Part shown: piece after piece, positions 33,601 through 43,644 of the stretch | How positions within the stretch are numbered: position 1 is the stretch's first letter | Layout of the letters: the number at the start of each line of letters is the position of its first letter | DNA from: Lineus longissimus | Lineage: Eukaryota > Nemertea > Pilidiophora > Heteronemertea > Lineidae | DNA length: 64,000 bases | Assembly: GCF_910592395.1 (NCBI RefSeq) | Contig: NC_088312.1 | Location: 10,106,001-10,170,000, forward strand | Direction: 5' to 3' | The notes under the pieces: model-generated | The model's input: only the letters and a program-made list of their open reading frames with translations | Told to the model about the DNA's origin: nothing | Databases searched by the model: none | Translations under genes and position numbers: made by a program

Positions 33601-36600
33601 CATTTTTCCCAGTCCTTTCTGTGCAGTGCCATTTTCTCGCAAAAATGGACTGAAGTCTACAGGAAAATTTCTGTATCAAGCATAGTTACAATGCAGAAGG
33701 GTGCTGCAGGTACACAGAAGAATATTTTAAGTGCATGCGACCGTGGTATTCTAGTGATTTTGTTGAATGCAAAAATCCATCTTGTTCCCTCACAACTGCT
33801 GCAGCCTTAAAAAACCAATCTCACCTCGCTCGTGATTTGACATCTCGTAAGTAGGAACCAAAGTCACCACCAGGCTGCGCTCTCATATCTATGGCACGCT
33901 CATCGAGTCCATGGAGAAACTTCAAGATGACTTTGTTTTCTTCGTCAGCTATGCTTGTACTTTCCTTTTCATAGCCCTGAAAGTATAGCAAATAATAACT
34001 ATTTATATTTTCCTGTTGTTTGGTTTGTTTACCTTGCCTTTTAATCACGAGGGAGAATGTTTTCTTAGCAGGAACCGAAAAAAAAGTGAGCAGATTTGTT
34101 GGATTTCTACGATAGCGATGTCTAATCGTCCTTTTTTGAGCAATATTCATGGTTCTTCAAAATACCTTAACAAACTATAAGGATTTTATCAAGAAGACCA
34201 ACTCCCTTTAAATATTTTTTGTTAGAAAATATTTATCTTCAGGCAAACTGTCTAGTCTTAAAAACAGATCATAAACTCATTTTTCTTTAAGCCTCAACCC
34301 TTAACAATAAAACGAAAAAAAGTTATATCCACAAGTTGACTAAGTACATAATCCCATAGCATAGTGTCTCAGTGTTCCCCTCAGGGTAAGACTTGTTTTA
34401 AAACACACCGCCCTTGTCTAGCTTCATTCAACTGGGAACGATAAATCTTTTGGCACAGTTGGGGAAATATGGGTAAACTGTGCAGAACAATTCCCCACCT
34501 AAAAGGTTCTAAATGATTACTGAGAACATAAAATCTCTTTACAGATCGAAAAGAATGCTTTTAGCTGGTTTATTTTTATTGAGCGGTTAAGCCTGATCCT
34601 TTAAATAATTTCAATCATTTTAGTACCGGGTAAGCAACAAAAAACAAAGGTCTATGCATATAGACTTCAAACAAGACAAGAGATACAAATTTTCATGGGC
34701 TTTTTTGCTTTTTTCATCACTTTTGCAAAAATCTACAGAATAATCACTAATGAATAACCCTCCCTTTATAAGGCAATGCTTCTTTTACATGATGCCAGCG
34801 AACTGTCGCCAGTTGATAAATCATTAACAGTTTCAAATGTATAGATGGATGCTACAGGTGTTTACTAGTAACCATGGCAACATGACATTTGCCACGCAGT
34901 GACAAATGTGAACCACTATATAGATTTTCCGATTGATTAGATGAAAATGGTCTTTGACGATTAGTGCCCAGGCAACAAGCCAACTAATTGTTTGCAATAG
35001 CAGTGATAATCTATGTTCTCTGCTGAATGGCAGTCATTAGATTTTACATGTCGGCCGCTCAGATGAAAGCGACATTAGTTTAAAGTTGACATGGCTTACA
35101 TGTATAAACATTAATATATCCAGTACCACATCAAATAATTTCAATCAGAGGGGGGGGGGGGGTCTCCAGTTTCTGTCAACGTAGCATTACAAAAGATGGA
35201 ATAACATTAATTATGATGCTAATAACGTTTAGAGAGCAATCGACTCAATATTGAAATTGATCCAGAGCCGTTCGTTTGTATCATGCTGGCCCTCAAGGAA
35301 AGAGTTAAAATCCAGTGCCATCAACATATTATATGTTTGGTACAATATATCGTTCCTTCCTTAGAAGCACCGAATATATCAGATCTCCTGCAACTAGACA
35401 CTTCTTCATCAACTGTGCATGTACAGGAGTAACTCACTCGTTCAAATATTCATCAGTTTGGGCTGATCACAATCATGACGAGGTCACCAAAGTCTAGATT
35501 AAGACAGGGTGTTGCACAAATCATATTTACCCAACAAATGTGCTATTCTAATTCTGGATAAAATCATTAAAGCTAATGTTTACAATGCAAACAAGAATAG
35601 TACCGTGTCAATGAGCATGGTAGCCTGCCATTAAATAGGCCCCGAGGCCTAAATTATGCCGTGTTTTGTTAGAGAGCTGATCGTCAGAAGCCAACATAAA
35701 ATTGAATAATTACCAAAAAAGAGTTCTTATACCTGTCAGCCCCAACGCAAACTTGTATATAGTGGCATTATACAGTGGGTAAAAAATTGTTCTTTCCAGT
35801 TAATATTTTTCCAAAGATTCCAGTTTCTGCGAAGGAAATCTACCCACAGAATCACTTATTTTGGCAGAGATTTGATTTCACTTTTTGTAATTGTGTCCAC
35901 AGAGGTAAAAAATGCACATTTTGAAACAATTGTGGTGGAAAACTCTTGCCAATATTGTCATAATTGCCGATTTTAATCACATGATTGAAATGCCCAAACA
36001 AAAACAATTTCAGCACCCACCTCATCTCCATACATAAGAACTGATTTGGTCAGCCGATGCAACGTTCCGATCCGATTACTGAGATCCTGAATATTTGATA
36101 TCCTCATCTTCTCCCGTATAAATTCCCGATCCTCCTCGCTTAATCCCGGGATCTTTTCTGGTGCGGTGAATAAAAGCAGTGCCCCCTTCCTGGTACAAAA
36201 CGTTTTGGGTAAGATGAGTTCTCCGTCGGGTTTTTCTGACCGGGTTGACGACTGGGCCGATTTGATTCGAGAGCTGATTGTGACGCCATGATGGTGGTAA
36301 GGTGGTGGACCGAATTTCGTGAGAAGGACTGGCGGCAGTGTGTAATGGGTCTGACGGCCCTGAAAATCATTGAAACTCGTGTCAAACTGAAGCTTTGGTG
36401 TTATTCATGATTTTGAGTTGTAATTCATGATAGGAAAAGTTTGCAGGATATGAAGACCTTGACAACTCTTTTCATAGATTTGTTAGCTTTTGAAATGTTT
36501 TAAAATATAGGCCGGGTCTATTTGGCAAGCCGCTCGCCGAACAGGCATCTTTTTTTGTCCTGTTTGGAGAGCCGCTTGCCAAACAGCACTAAAAAGCCAC

Positions 36601-37326
36601 CCTGTTCGGCCAGCCGGGCTTGCCAAACAGGTAAAAAATCTACCCTGTTTGGCAATCTGGAGACTTTACTTTAATATTAATGAGTTCGGCTCTCCATTCA
36701 GGACAAGAAAAAGTCGCTGTTTGGTAAGCCGGGCTTGCCAAGTAGTCACTTCCTAAAAGATATCTGAAGTTTTTATGTGACACATAACACATGTCAAACA
36801 TACACAAGAAAGGGCATCTGAATATGTAGTACAGTAGAACCACCCTTAGCAGACACCTCCATTTAATAGTGACAGTGATTTTGGTCCAAAATGGATTGTT
36901 TCTATATAGTTTGACCTCAGTAATCAGGACATCTCTCTATCAAGGACAGCATTTGTCAGTTGCAGGAGAGGTTCTAGTGCACCAATAATATAATAATAAT
37001 AATGAGTCTTTTATATAGCGCAATTCCGTGACACTATAGTTCTCGCTCAAAGCACTTTGGGATAACATATTATTACCCCGGTCTCCACAGAAATCAATCA
37101 GGGGTTTCAAGGAGCAACCAGAAGGTGCTCACTTGAACTCGACCAGTAGGGGAACTAAGCAGTGACTCAGCCAGGAGTCGAACCCACGCTTGGAAACACT
37201 GTAACAATCTACCAAAAAAACACATACAAAAGATTCGATACGTCTTAAAATTACCTTGAGTTGGTCCAAATCAATAGACACATCTCCATTAAGGGAGCCC
37301 ACACCTTGAGACAGGCTGCTCAGCAT
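17153..37326 (-). CDS. KIAA2012: KIAA2012 homologue (DUF4670 family), disordered and coiled-coil protein
   Basis: Coding exons in transcript order: 37326-37255 (ATG), 36359-36021, 33976-33825, 27860-27791, 27502-27317, 27050-26316, 26222-26139, 25931-25841, 25598-25417, 25065-24913, 24621-24304, 23972-23746, 21688-21569, 21290-21164, 20923-20835, 20620-20429, 20166-19750, 19346-19165, 18867-18765, 17630-17437, 17240-17153 (TGA). Phases agree at every junction except 33825 to 27860 (phase 2 to 0), so one short exon is probably missing there. LPKTFCTRKGALLLF matches a block I recall near the N-terminus of vertebrate KIAA2012, and MLSSLSQGVGSL resembles its start. The middle is disordered with an acidic tract; the C-terminal third is a charged Glu/Arg/Lys coiled coil ending KPKPKSAPPKS. 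Function unknown to me. It contains a nested antisense gene at 28533-30720. Confidence 0.75.
17691..17872 (-). mobile_element. CAGTAGAACCTC-type MITE, copy 2 (inverted)
   Basis: TAGTAGAACCTCTCTATT at the left and GGAGGTTCCACAGTA at the right, with the same interior motifs as copy 1 in reverse order. Lies in a KIAA2012 intron. Confidence 0.65.
18505..18659 (+). mobile_element. CAGTAGAACCTC-type MITE, copy 3
   Basis: A shorter copy, from AATCGAACCTCCCTTAGCGG to GAGAGGTTCTACTGTA, with the interior CTCTCTATTAAGGACAACC. The left terminus is decayed. Lies just downstream of exon 18867-18765. Confidence 0.65.
21327..21569. repeat. 110-111 bp tandem repeat carrying extra copies of a splice donor
   Basis: Two full units and the start of a third, with CTGTCAAGAC at 21331, 21442 and (variant GTGTCAAGAC) 21552. 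On the minus strand each unit contains an exon-like CAACTGGAAATAAGTGTG followed by GTAGGTTGTCTTGAC. This is nearly the same as the real end and donor of exon 21688-21569. Confidence 0.75.
21714..22465. mobile_element. TA-flanked MITE with perfect terminal inverted repeats
   Basis: Ends CCAGCTATTGCGGGCCTAGC (left, 21714) and its exact reverse complement (right, ending 22465), flanked by TA on both sides. The outer CAT/ATG also match, as expected for insertion at CATTAATG with TA duplication. It is 752 bp without a transposase frame, so probably a Tc1/mariner-type non-autonomous element. It starts about 25 bp from the splice acceptor of exon 21688-21569. Confidence 0.75.
22575..23576. mobile_element. 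1-kb foldback element with 70-bp arms of GAAACACA-type repeats
   Basis: Left arm 22575-22644 runs GGGTAGTTGTAAAAC then repeated AGAAACACAGAAACGAAAC. Right arm 23507-23576 is its near-exact reverse complement, ending GTTTTACAACTACCC. The interior has C-tracts of 18 and 21 nt (about 23041-23058 and 23325-23345) and no supported protein. No clear target-site duplication was seen. Confidence 0.75.
23746..27502 (-). CDS. KIAA2012: KIAA2012 homologue, disordered middle with acidic Asp/Glu/Tyr tract
   Basis: Eight exons (27502-27317 through 23972-23746) encode Ser/Thr-rich sequence, a basic stretch, short PEGEG repeats (exon 27050-26316), and in exon 25598-25417 a run of about 40 residues made almost only of Asp, Glu and Tyr. 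A Pro/Ser-rich segment follows (exon 24621-24304). All junctions are phase-consistent. No globular domain was recognised. Confidence 0.7.
27791..27860 (-). CDS. KIAA2012: KIAA2012 homologue, short exon after the nested gene
   Basis: 70-nt exon with acceptor TTCTTACAG and donor GTCACC. It encodes IRTNDIQPLDKLYSQ and VKYIYGPAG; PLDKLYSQVKYIY resembles a PPDAMYRLWCAGYI block recalled from the vertebrate protein. Its end phase (1) fits the next exon; its start phase (0) does not fit the previous one. Confidence 0.5.
28533..30720 (+). CDS. Membrane-anchored Mab-21/cGAS-like nucleotidyltransferase, paralog B
   Basis: Two coding exons, 28533-29381 and 29617-30720, give 650 aa. The join at RIIK/LLRDE is at the same codon as in paralog A. 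Catalytic signatures: GS 104-105, E117-F-D119 in GADEFDFQ, D214 in IKIDLTLGL, and SY 302-303. No zinc-thumb cysteines. The C-terminal 270 residues hold about six hydrophobic segments, starting at RVCFMTLLMASMLSYLLLSV; PFWPLSCL and FILDASALYLN are shared with paralog A. The N-terminus has an ExxxLL-type motif (ENAPLL). The acceptor CTGTTTTTTTTCAG abuts the ATG, so at least one upstream 5' UTR exon exists. A probable poly(A) signal is at 31333. The gene lies antisense in an intron of the KIAA2012 homologue. Likely role: membrane-bound cyclic-nucleotide synthase of the cGLR class, inferred only from conserved residues. Confidence 0.88.
29520..29545. repeat. Perfect palindrome in the paralog B intron
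   Basis: CAAAGACGCATT, two nucleotides, AATGCGTCTTTG, within the 235-nt intron (29382-29616). It could form a 12-bp hairpin in the pre-mRNA. Confidence 0.6.
30721..31338 (+). other. 3' UTR of paralog B with AATAAA signal
   Basis: The stop codon TGA is at 30718-30720, and the first good AATAAA is at 31333-31338. Reading frames between them look random and are treated as untranslated. Confidence 0.5.
31339..33824. other. KIAA2012 intron sequence, AT-rich
   Basis: No exon recognised. Holds a LINE fragment at 32575-32850 and a duplicated AACATCTTT motif near 31960-32000. Confidence 0.4.
32575..32850 (-). mobile_element. 3' end of a LINE-type non-LTR retrotransposon
   Basis: Minus-strand frame reads AFCVSAPRLWNELPRNIR then DSESVDIFKN, the characteristic C-terminal tail after the reverse transcriptase of many LINEs. 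Frameshifts and stops follow. The element ends GCGCTATACAAGACTCCGTATTG with a (ATTG)n tail (TCAATCAATCAATCAA on the plus strand). A dead 5'-truncated copy. Confidence 0.75.
33825..33976 (-). CDS. KIAA2012: KIAA2012 homologue, helical N-terminal exon
   Basis: Bounded by CTATACTTTCAG and GTGAGA. It encodes GYEKESTSIADEENKVILKF, then FLHGLDERAIDMR and SYLRDVKSRA, in phase with the YGDE end of the previous exon. SYLRD resembles a YLRGL stretch in the vertebrate protein. Confidence 0.7.
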
Positions 37327-37384
37327 CCTGATGTTAACGTCAAGTATTCCAAAACATCACTGTCATTGTCATCACTTCGACTAG
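36021..37384 (-). CDS. KIAA2012: KIAA2012 homologue, 5' UTR end and conserved N-terminal exons
   Basis: An acceptor (TCATCTGCAG) at 37385-37387 starts an exon whose first 58 nt are 5' UTR. An in-frame TGA upstream supports the ATG at 37326. That exon ends DLDQLK and joins exon 36359-36021 in phase 0. The second exon carries HYTLPPVLLTKFGPPPYHHHG and the diagnostic LPKTFCTRKGALLLF, then a helical stretch ending TKSVLMYGDE. A possible non-coding first exon ends at 37899 (GTGAGT donor). Confidence 0.72.
36512..36745. repeat. Array of palindromic TTTGGCAAGCC/GGCTTGCCAAA motifs
   Basis: At least six alternating copies of variants of CTGTTTGGCAAGCC and GGCTTGCCAAACAG, spaced 25-60 bp, able to form several hairpins. 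Lies in the KIAA2012 intron between 36359 and 37255. Confidence 0.65.
36830..36980 (+). mobile_element. CAGTAGAACCTC-type MITE, copy 4
   Basis: From ACAGTAGAACCACCCTTAG to GAGAGGTTCTAGTG, with the interior GGTCCAAAATGGATTGTTTC. The most diverged of the four copies. Confidence 0.6.
36988..37215 (-). mobile_element. SINE with LINE-like 3' tail
   Basis: On the minus strand: a B-box-like GGGTTCGACTCC near 37180, then a body ending GCGCTATATAAAAGACTC and a (ATT)n tail at 36988-37005. The A box is not clear. The tail resembles the LINE end at 32575-32640. Confidence 0.55.
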
Positions 37385-37899
37385 CTGCAGATGAAAAATG
37401 GCAATCAAATGTAGAAATATAAAACAGCTCTAGGCCAGTCTGTTTTCTGCCTCCTTTAGGTTTGTAGGCTGACCCAAATACTCAAATTACCAGGTAAAAT
37501 CATTATACCCCCCCCCCCCCCCAATCAGAAAAACAGTTAATATAAGGAACTTACATATACACTCCTTTTCTGATCAACCAATTAATATCAATATAGGAAA
37601 CAATAAGATTCACTAACATACATTGTACTTCTTTTCTCTTAGTCTGTCACAATTCTGATTAACATCAAAAGGTTAATATGTCAATCCATATTAACACAGG
37701 GTGGCCAAATTGTCACAGAATAAAGCAATACCCCATAAGCACTGGTAGCTAGGGCCTAGGGCTTTACATATATACTTGTGTATGTACATATAAAGTCTAC
37801 AATAGTATGAAGTAGGCCTAGATGCTGAAAATATAGGAAAATATAGGAAAAAATAGTCACGGTATAAATTTTGAAAGATCATAACAAATGATACTCACT

Positions 37900-39011
37900 A
37901 AAAATCTTCAGGGTTATCAACCCATACACTTTTCTAACTCAATGCCGGAATGAATGAATTTGGTTTGGTCACGATTCAAAAGGTGCCATCGTTCTACTGA
38001 GCTGAACGACAAATGACTAATCCGTGAAATGTGGTCATACAATATTGGCAGACTTGCTTCAACAGGATTTGCTTTGGTTCAATAGGTTGCCAGTGGGTGG
38101 CAGCACTGTTGTGTGTCAAGTAACAGAAGTGACCGGTCACAGTGAAAGCAAGCGCATGTCGCTCTGAGTTTGGCAGGTTGAGACGGACTGTTTGTCCATT
38201 TCTCTGTTATCTCCATGCACCTGGTTTTGCTGTGACAGGTCACAGATGACCTTTCTTTGCAGCCAATCATCATCACCCTCAATCTCCACATCAGTGCCCT
38301 CTGCCTCTTGTCATTGCACTGACAATTGAAGGTCTCGAGCCAACTGCTATCTTGAAAAAACATCTGAGAGATACCTTTGGTGCAAAGATCCAGCTTATAG
38401 CTTCAGAGGAACTCAAGATCCAATGTAAGGGTCTCATAAAAATCCAGGAGAGGTAATAAGAATAACTAATGAATTCGATGTTACTTCAGTCAACCATAGG
38501 CATTTAATACTTCAACAAAAATAACAATTTGAGCACATCAGACAGATGAAAACATGAAAACTTTCTTTGTGGAAACCAATATACATTTGTATTTACAGAT
38601 GAGAACAAGTCAAGAAGATTATTATTCGACCTGCTACAGCAAAAGTAGGCGCTTGTCTCATATGGAGAAAAGGGAAAAGTTATACCCAGATGGCACTCAT
38701 CACATGTCGCCGATACTGGTAGGTATAGTTTAAAATTTAGTTATACCCAGATGGAACTCATCACATGTCGCCGATACTAGTAGGTATAGTTTAAAATTTA
38801 GTAAAACTCAGTATTTCACAAACGAAAAGAATTTCAGATGTTCCTTAAATGTTCTGCCTTGTCACTTGCTCACAGTGTCGATGAACCCAATATAATGAAA
38901 TGTGCTGAATTTGAGTCCTTTTAAAAGCTTAAAAGCTTCAGCAATACGATTGGAGAATGTTTTCAAATCCGGCTGATGCACATGTAGTTCATGCAATAAT
39001 GCACAGTGTCC
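37900..39011. other. Intergenic region between PAAF1 and the KIAA2012 homologue
   Basis: No coding sequence recognised. Likely holds the KIAA2012 promoter (37900-38050) and the PAAF1 3' UTR. A 61-bp direct duplication is at 38679-38800. Confidence 0.45.
38679..38800. repeat. 61-bp direct tandem duplication
   Basis: GTTATACCCAGATGG starts at 38679 and again at 38740; the two copies differ at only a few positions and both end in GTTTAAAATTTAG. A recent local duplication downstream of PAAF1. Confidence 0.8.
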
Positions 39012-42000
39012 TTAAAGAATGGTGTATTTCCTCACGAAGCTGTCACGACAAGCAGTGTATAGGTACGATCCATCAGAAACAACTTTATAAACAGGGTCAC
39101 AGTCCGGGCCCGTTAATTCCAAACTTGGGTCGTAGTTGTTGTTGAAGCATACACAGGAGCCATCCCCTGAAAAAGAGATATTAGAGTGGTTAAGGGATTT
39201 TACTTTGAGAACGAGAAGTTCAGAGGTTCACAAGCGAACAGTCTATAGATATGCAACCATCAGTCATGTTGAGAAGTATTTTGATATTCTGATACGAAGA
39301 AGTCTATGCCAGAGACAAATATTCCTGCACTGTTGTAAGTGTAGTTCAACTTGGACAAACTAGGAGTCGGTTTGTTTGGTATCTTACCTGTTCCCACAAG
39401 TACGCCATGGTGAATTGGTAGCAATGACAGAATTGCTGATCTTGTCTCTGCTCTGTGGACCAAGGGTTCACTGGAATTAAAAACTAAGACGTCTTACTGG
39501 GTCTTAAGGTAGTTTCAGGGTCCTATCTTATGAAACTTTGTTGAATTAGCACCAATGATATGGTGATCAGTTGTGCCTTAACAAGTTAGTTAGTATGAGC
39601 AAGACTCCTAGCCAAAAGACTGACCTACCTAGCAAGTTAGTGTCATAATTTGTCTCCGTAAAGGGAAATACAGGCATGACATCCATAAAAAGTCTTCCAT
39701 TGACTAGTATTTACCTGGTGTTTCTGATATCCCAGACATATATTTGACCATCCTGTGTGCCACACATGGCTTCATTCTCATTCAAAAAAGTACAGCAGTT
39801 CACTGCATCCGAACATCTGGCTTCAAAAACCTACAAGAGAATCGAATATGAAAATTAAAGACAGTCTAATATTGAAGACATTGGTACTGGCTTAGTGTTT
39901 CAATTGATGATTGGTCCATGCCATCAGTCTGAGGCTAGTTCTGTGTATCTGGATAGTTTCTTCAGAGGTTGGCGATCTAAATAACTAACTTGTTCAAAAG
40001 GCAAATTGTTGTTTCATCTCACCTTTGTTCTACTTTGCAATCCACGGCCCTGGAGGACACCGCTCTCACAGGCAAGTAACAGCAACTTCCCTTCGGTTGC
40101 AACTTCACGCTCATCTGGAATGAAGGAACATCTGGTAGAGAGTTCGAAACAACACCTCGCTCATGCAAGCAAATGCTGTCCATGGCCATCTGGCTAGGAA
40201 ACTAGGCTCGAGCTCTTCTTAAAGATCTCAAACCACAATTTTTGATGGCCCTGAATATTTTAAGGTGAACCATGGGCAGGTGGCAAGAATGACAGAATGA
40301 GAAATTACAACCAGCCTGTCTCACCAAGGTCAAAGAAAATACATGTACCAACCTGTTGGCTGCTGAGATTCTCCAGGATCAAACCCTCTGGCAGGTATAC
40401 CAATACTACAGCCATTAACCACACCTCCACATTCATCAAACGTTCCAAGGCAGGCCTGACTTCCACTGTCCCAAAGCTTGGCGGTTCCATCTCGAGAACA
40501 TGATACGAAGTTGCGACCTTTCTCTACAATAGCTGTATCATTGATACCTGAGGCAGATAAAAGATCATTGAAGTCATTTGTTGATAGGGACTGTTGGAGT
40601 AATTTTGACAAAACTTTCTGACAGTAATTGATCAGTGCTGAAGCTATGGTGCTGTAGTTTGGTTTGGCAGATCCAAGCAAGGGGACATCGCATCAGATTT
40701 TCAGTCAGATAATTTTGGCAGCTGATGTATGAAGTCAACATAAAAATCTTACCAGCAGCATGACCCTTGCATGTTGCAGCACACTGTCCCGTTTCTGCTG
40801 ACCAGATCTTAAGCTGAGTATCCGCGCTGCCACTGAGGACAACCATACCGGATGGGAAGAACCTGCAGCTGTAAACATCTCCTAAGTGACCTTTAAGATC
40901 ACGCTGAAAAAGATAAAGTGATAATACCGGAATCAGACTCAACTCTATAACAACTTAAGACCAAACTGACAACTAAAGAAGAAATACAAATACGTGTATA
41001 GATTTTGCCTGAGTTGTTTTGAGTCAAGAGTTTGCCAATCAATTTGATAATGCTTGACACCATTCCAAAACATAATTCAACTCAACTGATGTCCGATTCG
41101 TCACTGTAGCTGATCACAGAATGGATTCAAAGACCAAGTTAATGGCCAGTGATTTCTTCAGAATTCCCAATCCCTCACTGACACTGACAGGTGAATCTAT
41201 GAAATAAAGATTCCGCTCAACTTACCCTTATTTCACCATTTTCCGTTTCCCAGAGTATGAGTTTCCCATCTGTATCACATGACACAGCAAGTCCTCCAGG
41301 GGTCACGTCAAGGCAGGCAACCTGCCAGAGACAAATAATTTATATCAGGCTACATTAGTACACATCAGGGCCATACCTAGCATTTTGGTCATGGGGCAAT
41401 AGGTCTTTTTCGTGATAATACTAGGGCAGAAAGTCATCAGACTCCGAGACAGTTCTTCCCTGGAAAATGTTACATTTGCCTTCTTTCTTCTTTCAGTACC
41501 TATTCCAACTCCAGGAAAATGTTTTCTTCTTTCCTATCATTTCCTTTGTACTACTGTTGTTGAATATACGGTCCATTTGATTCAACACACAAAAGAGAAA
41601 AACTTACACTTTTCTTTGCTTTGTGAATTGTTGAAAATGTCAACCGGGGAGCTTGAAATTTGCAGACTAAGCTTGTCACCTCATCTTCAGTGTAAGACAC
41701 TGTAATTGTTTTCTGGAATAAATAGAGAGATATGCTGCAGAGCTCATGGTCTCTAAGAAGTACTTTACACATTTTCAATACTACTTTCTGTAAACATTTT
41801 CTGTTTACAATAGGACATGAACAACTGAACTTACATATGTAACTGAGTGGTGCACCTGATTTTCACACAGAAGCAACCAAATTTTTATGGCCACTGTGCA
41901 GTTTTTTGACAAGTTTAAGAATTCCATATCTGACTATACCAATTCCTCACTTACTGCTTGCCATTATTTCTGTAAGAGTTTAAAACTGACTATAACATGT

Positions 42001-42963
42001 AATGCAGTGTTTCTCTGGACGCGTCAAACTATCTGGGTCTGAGACATCTTAGAGTTGACACAACTTGATCAAATATCAGAGTAATCAATCTATTTAACTT
42101 ACCCTTGTTATCTCACCAATGGAGAAATTTTCTGATCCCAATACATAAGGCTGCCCATCACTGGAAAGTTCTTGAACTTTCAGTTCCCCATATACACTTG
42201 GACAACCTAACGAAACAGAATATCGTTATACAGTTTTCAGCTACTCCAGTTAGTCAGGGATGTTTCTGTGCTCTCTAAAAAATGTTGGCCTACCAAGCAA
42301 ATTCTGGACACACCTTGCTGGTCTCTGATGGACCATATCATCTCTATCAACCTTGCTTTTTTCCCTGGGTACGTGCCCCAGATTGCAGTGCTGCAATCAA
42401 GTAGTCGTTAGGAGACAAGCCACTGACACCGACTTAATCACTGCAATCCAGGATAAAAAGTGTCTGGCTTGGACTTCATCGAGTAGCCTACCATGCCGAG
42501 AGGGGACATGACAGAAGCAACGTACAGTCAAGCCGGACAAGCATGATAGAATCAAGAATTGTATGTATCTGTGTACCGTAGACGTCGTAAGCAATGTCAT
42601 GTCAACAATACCACCAGTGCAGTGTCTGACTGAGAGCCACCTGTTGATGATGCTGTTGATCTTCTTTTTTAAGCGGTCGATCAGCAGGTCAGTGGAGTGG
42701 CAGAGCCAGGGCCCAGCCCCCAGCCCATGGCCCGCGTCCGGGATAAACAAATGAATGAAAACGGACTAAACAACATTTACAAACCTGTTTTTTTCACCGA
42801 CACCCAAGCTTTCCCATTGATTTCTCTGAAAATTAAAACACATTGAATGAGGAACACTTTTAACGCTAAAGATGAAAATTCAACAACTGTAAACCAATAG
42901 AAATCACCTCAAAACCTGATCCCAATCACTTTGCAAAATCAATCTTTTTGTACATGCCGCCAT
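39012..42963 (-). CDS. PAAF1: Proteasomal ATPase-associated factor 1 (WD40 protein), complete
   Basis: Eleven exons: 42963-42908 (ATG), 42825-42785, 42206-42103, 41712-41608, 41321-41226, 40903-40753, 40547-40353, 40114-40023, 39830-39715, 39470-39388, 39166-39012 (TAA). All junctions are GT-AG and the phases sum to exactly 397 residues (human PAAF1 is about 392). Similarity is collinear along the whole length: MAACTKRLILQSDWDQVLRE at the start, CRFFPSGMVVLSGSADTQLK and KIWSAETGQCAATCKGHAAG, GRNFVSCSRDGTAKLWDSG, SDAVNCCTFL, and LELTGPDCDPVYKV near the end. PAAF1 binds 19S proteasomal ATPases (Rpt subunits) and modulates 26S assembly. Divergent from GTF2E1. Confidence 0.95.
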
Positions 42964-43644
42964 TTTGTACTGTCATGTGACGTAACATATCAGGAAGAGG
43001 TAATAAGATTAAATTCTCTTCTATCTTCATAGAAACTTAGCTAAAATCAATGATAAATACATCATGATAAAACATACTTATTTGATCTAATTTGATGATA
43101 AAAGGTAGGAAATATCTGGGAAAATCATGTTGCAAATCGTTACGTCGGCTGAGGAACTTTTACACAATGGTGGGAAATTCGAAGTTTTATTTTTCTGACC
43201 AAATATCCGGTTGCTTCAAGTGATCACTGGATTAAAATAACCAAATTATTATTCAGAAACTAGTTAATGGTATTGTATAAGGTTTAAATACGCAGTTGAT
43301 GTATAAACCCATGGAATTTTGGTGCAACTCCGCTCTCTGTATTCCTTCCGACAATAGGTGTATAGGGAAGTGTGTGAAAATCAGAATCGATTTTCGGACA
43401 ATGTACAAAGATTTTAGACATTACAGCAAAAGGGACTTTGAATTTGACCTTAAATTTCCTTTATGAGAAACACAGTGGCTTGTCTTGATGGCTGGCAGCC
43501 ATTTAGAATTTTTTCCCTGCTATGTGATTAAGAAAGATGATTTACTGATTTTTTAAAAAGGCTCTCTTTTCCAGGTTTCTATTCAAATGTGACTACTTTT
43601 AAGTTTAAAGTCAAACTCCAATGGTAGAATAAAGGAAAGGAAAT
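42957..43644. promoter_or_regulatory. Bidirectional promoter region PAAF1/GTF2E1
   Basis: The start codons of PAAF1 (42963, -) and GTF2E1 (43645, +) are 681 bp apart and divergent. At 42978-42985 there is a CRE-like TGACGTAA. The PAAF1 start sits in AAAATGGCGGC, a match to the YY1 consensus often found at start codons. No TATA box could be assigned with confidence. Confidence 0.5.

Noticed and set aside
38079-38363. 94-codon minus-strand frame
   Set aside because: No domain, no low-complexity signal, no splice context linking it to PAAF1 or the KIAA2012 homologue.
42397-42750. 117-codon minus-strand frame upstream of a PAAF1 exon
   Set aside because: Lies in the intron between exons 42825-42785 and 42206-42103, whose phases join directly. 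No family similarity seen.
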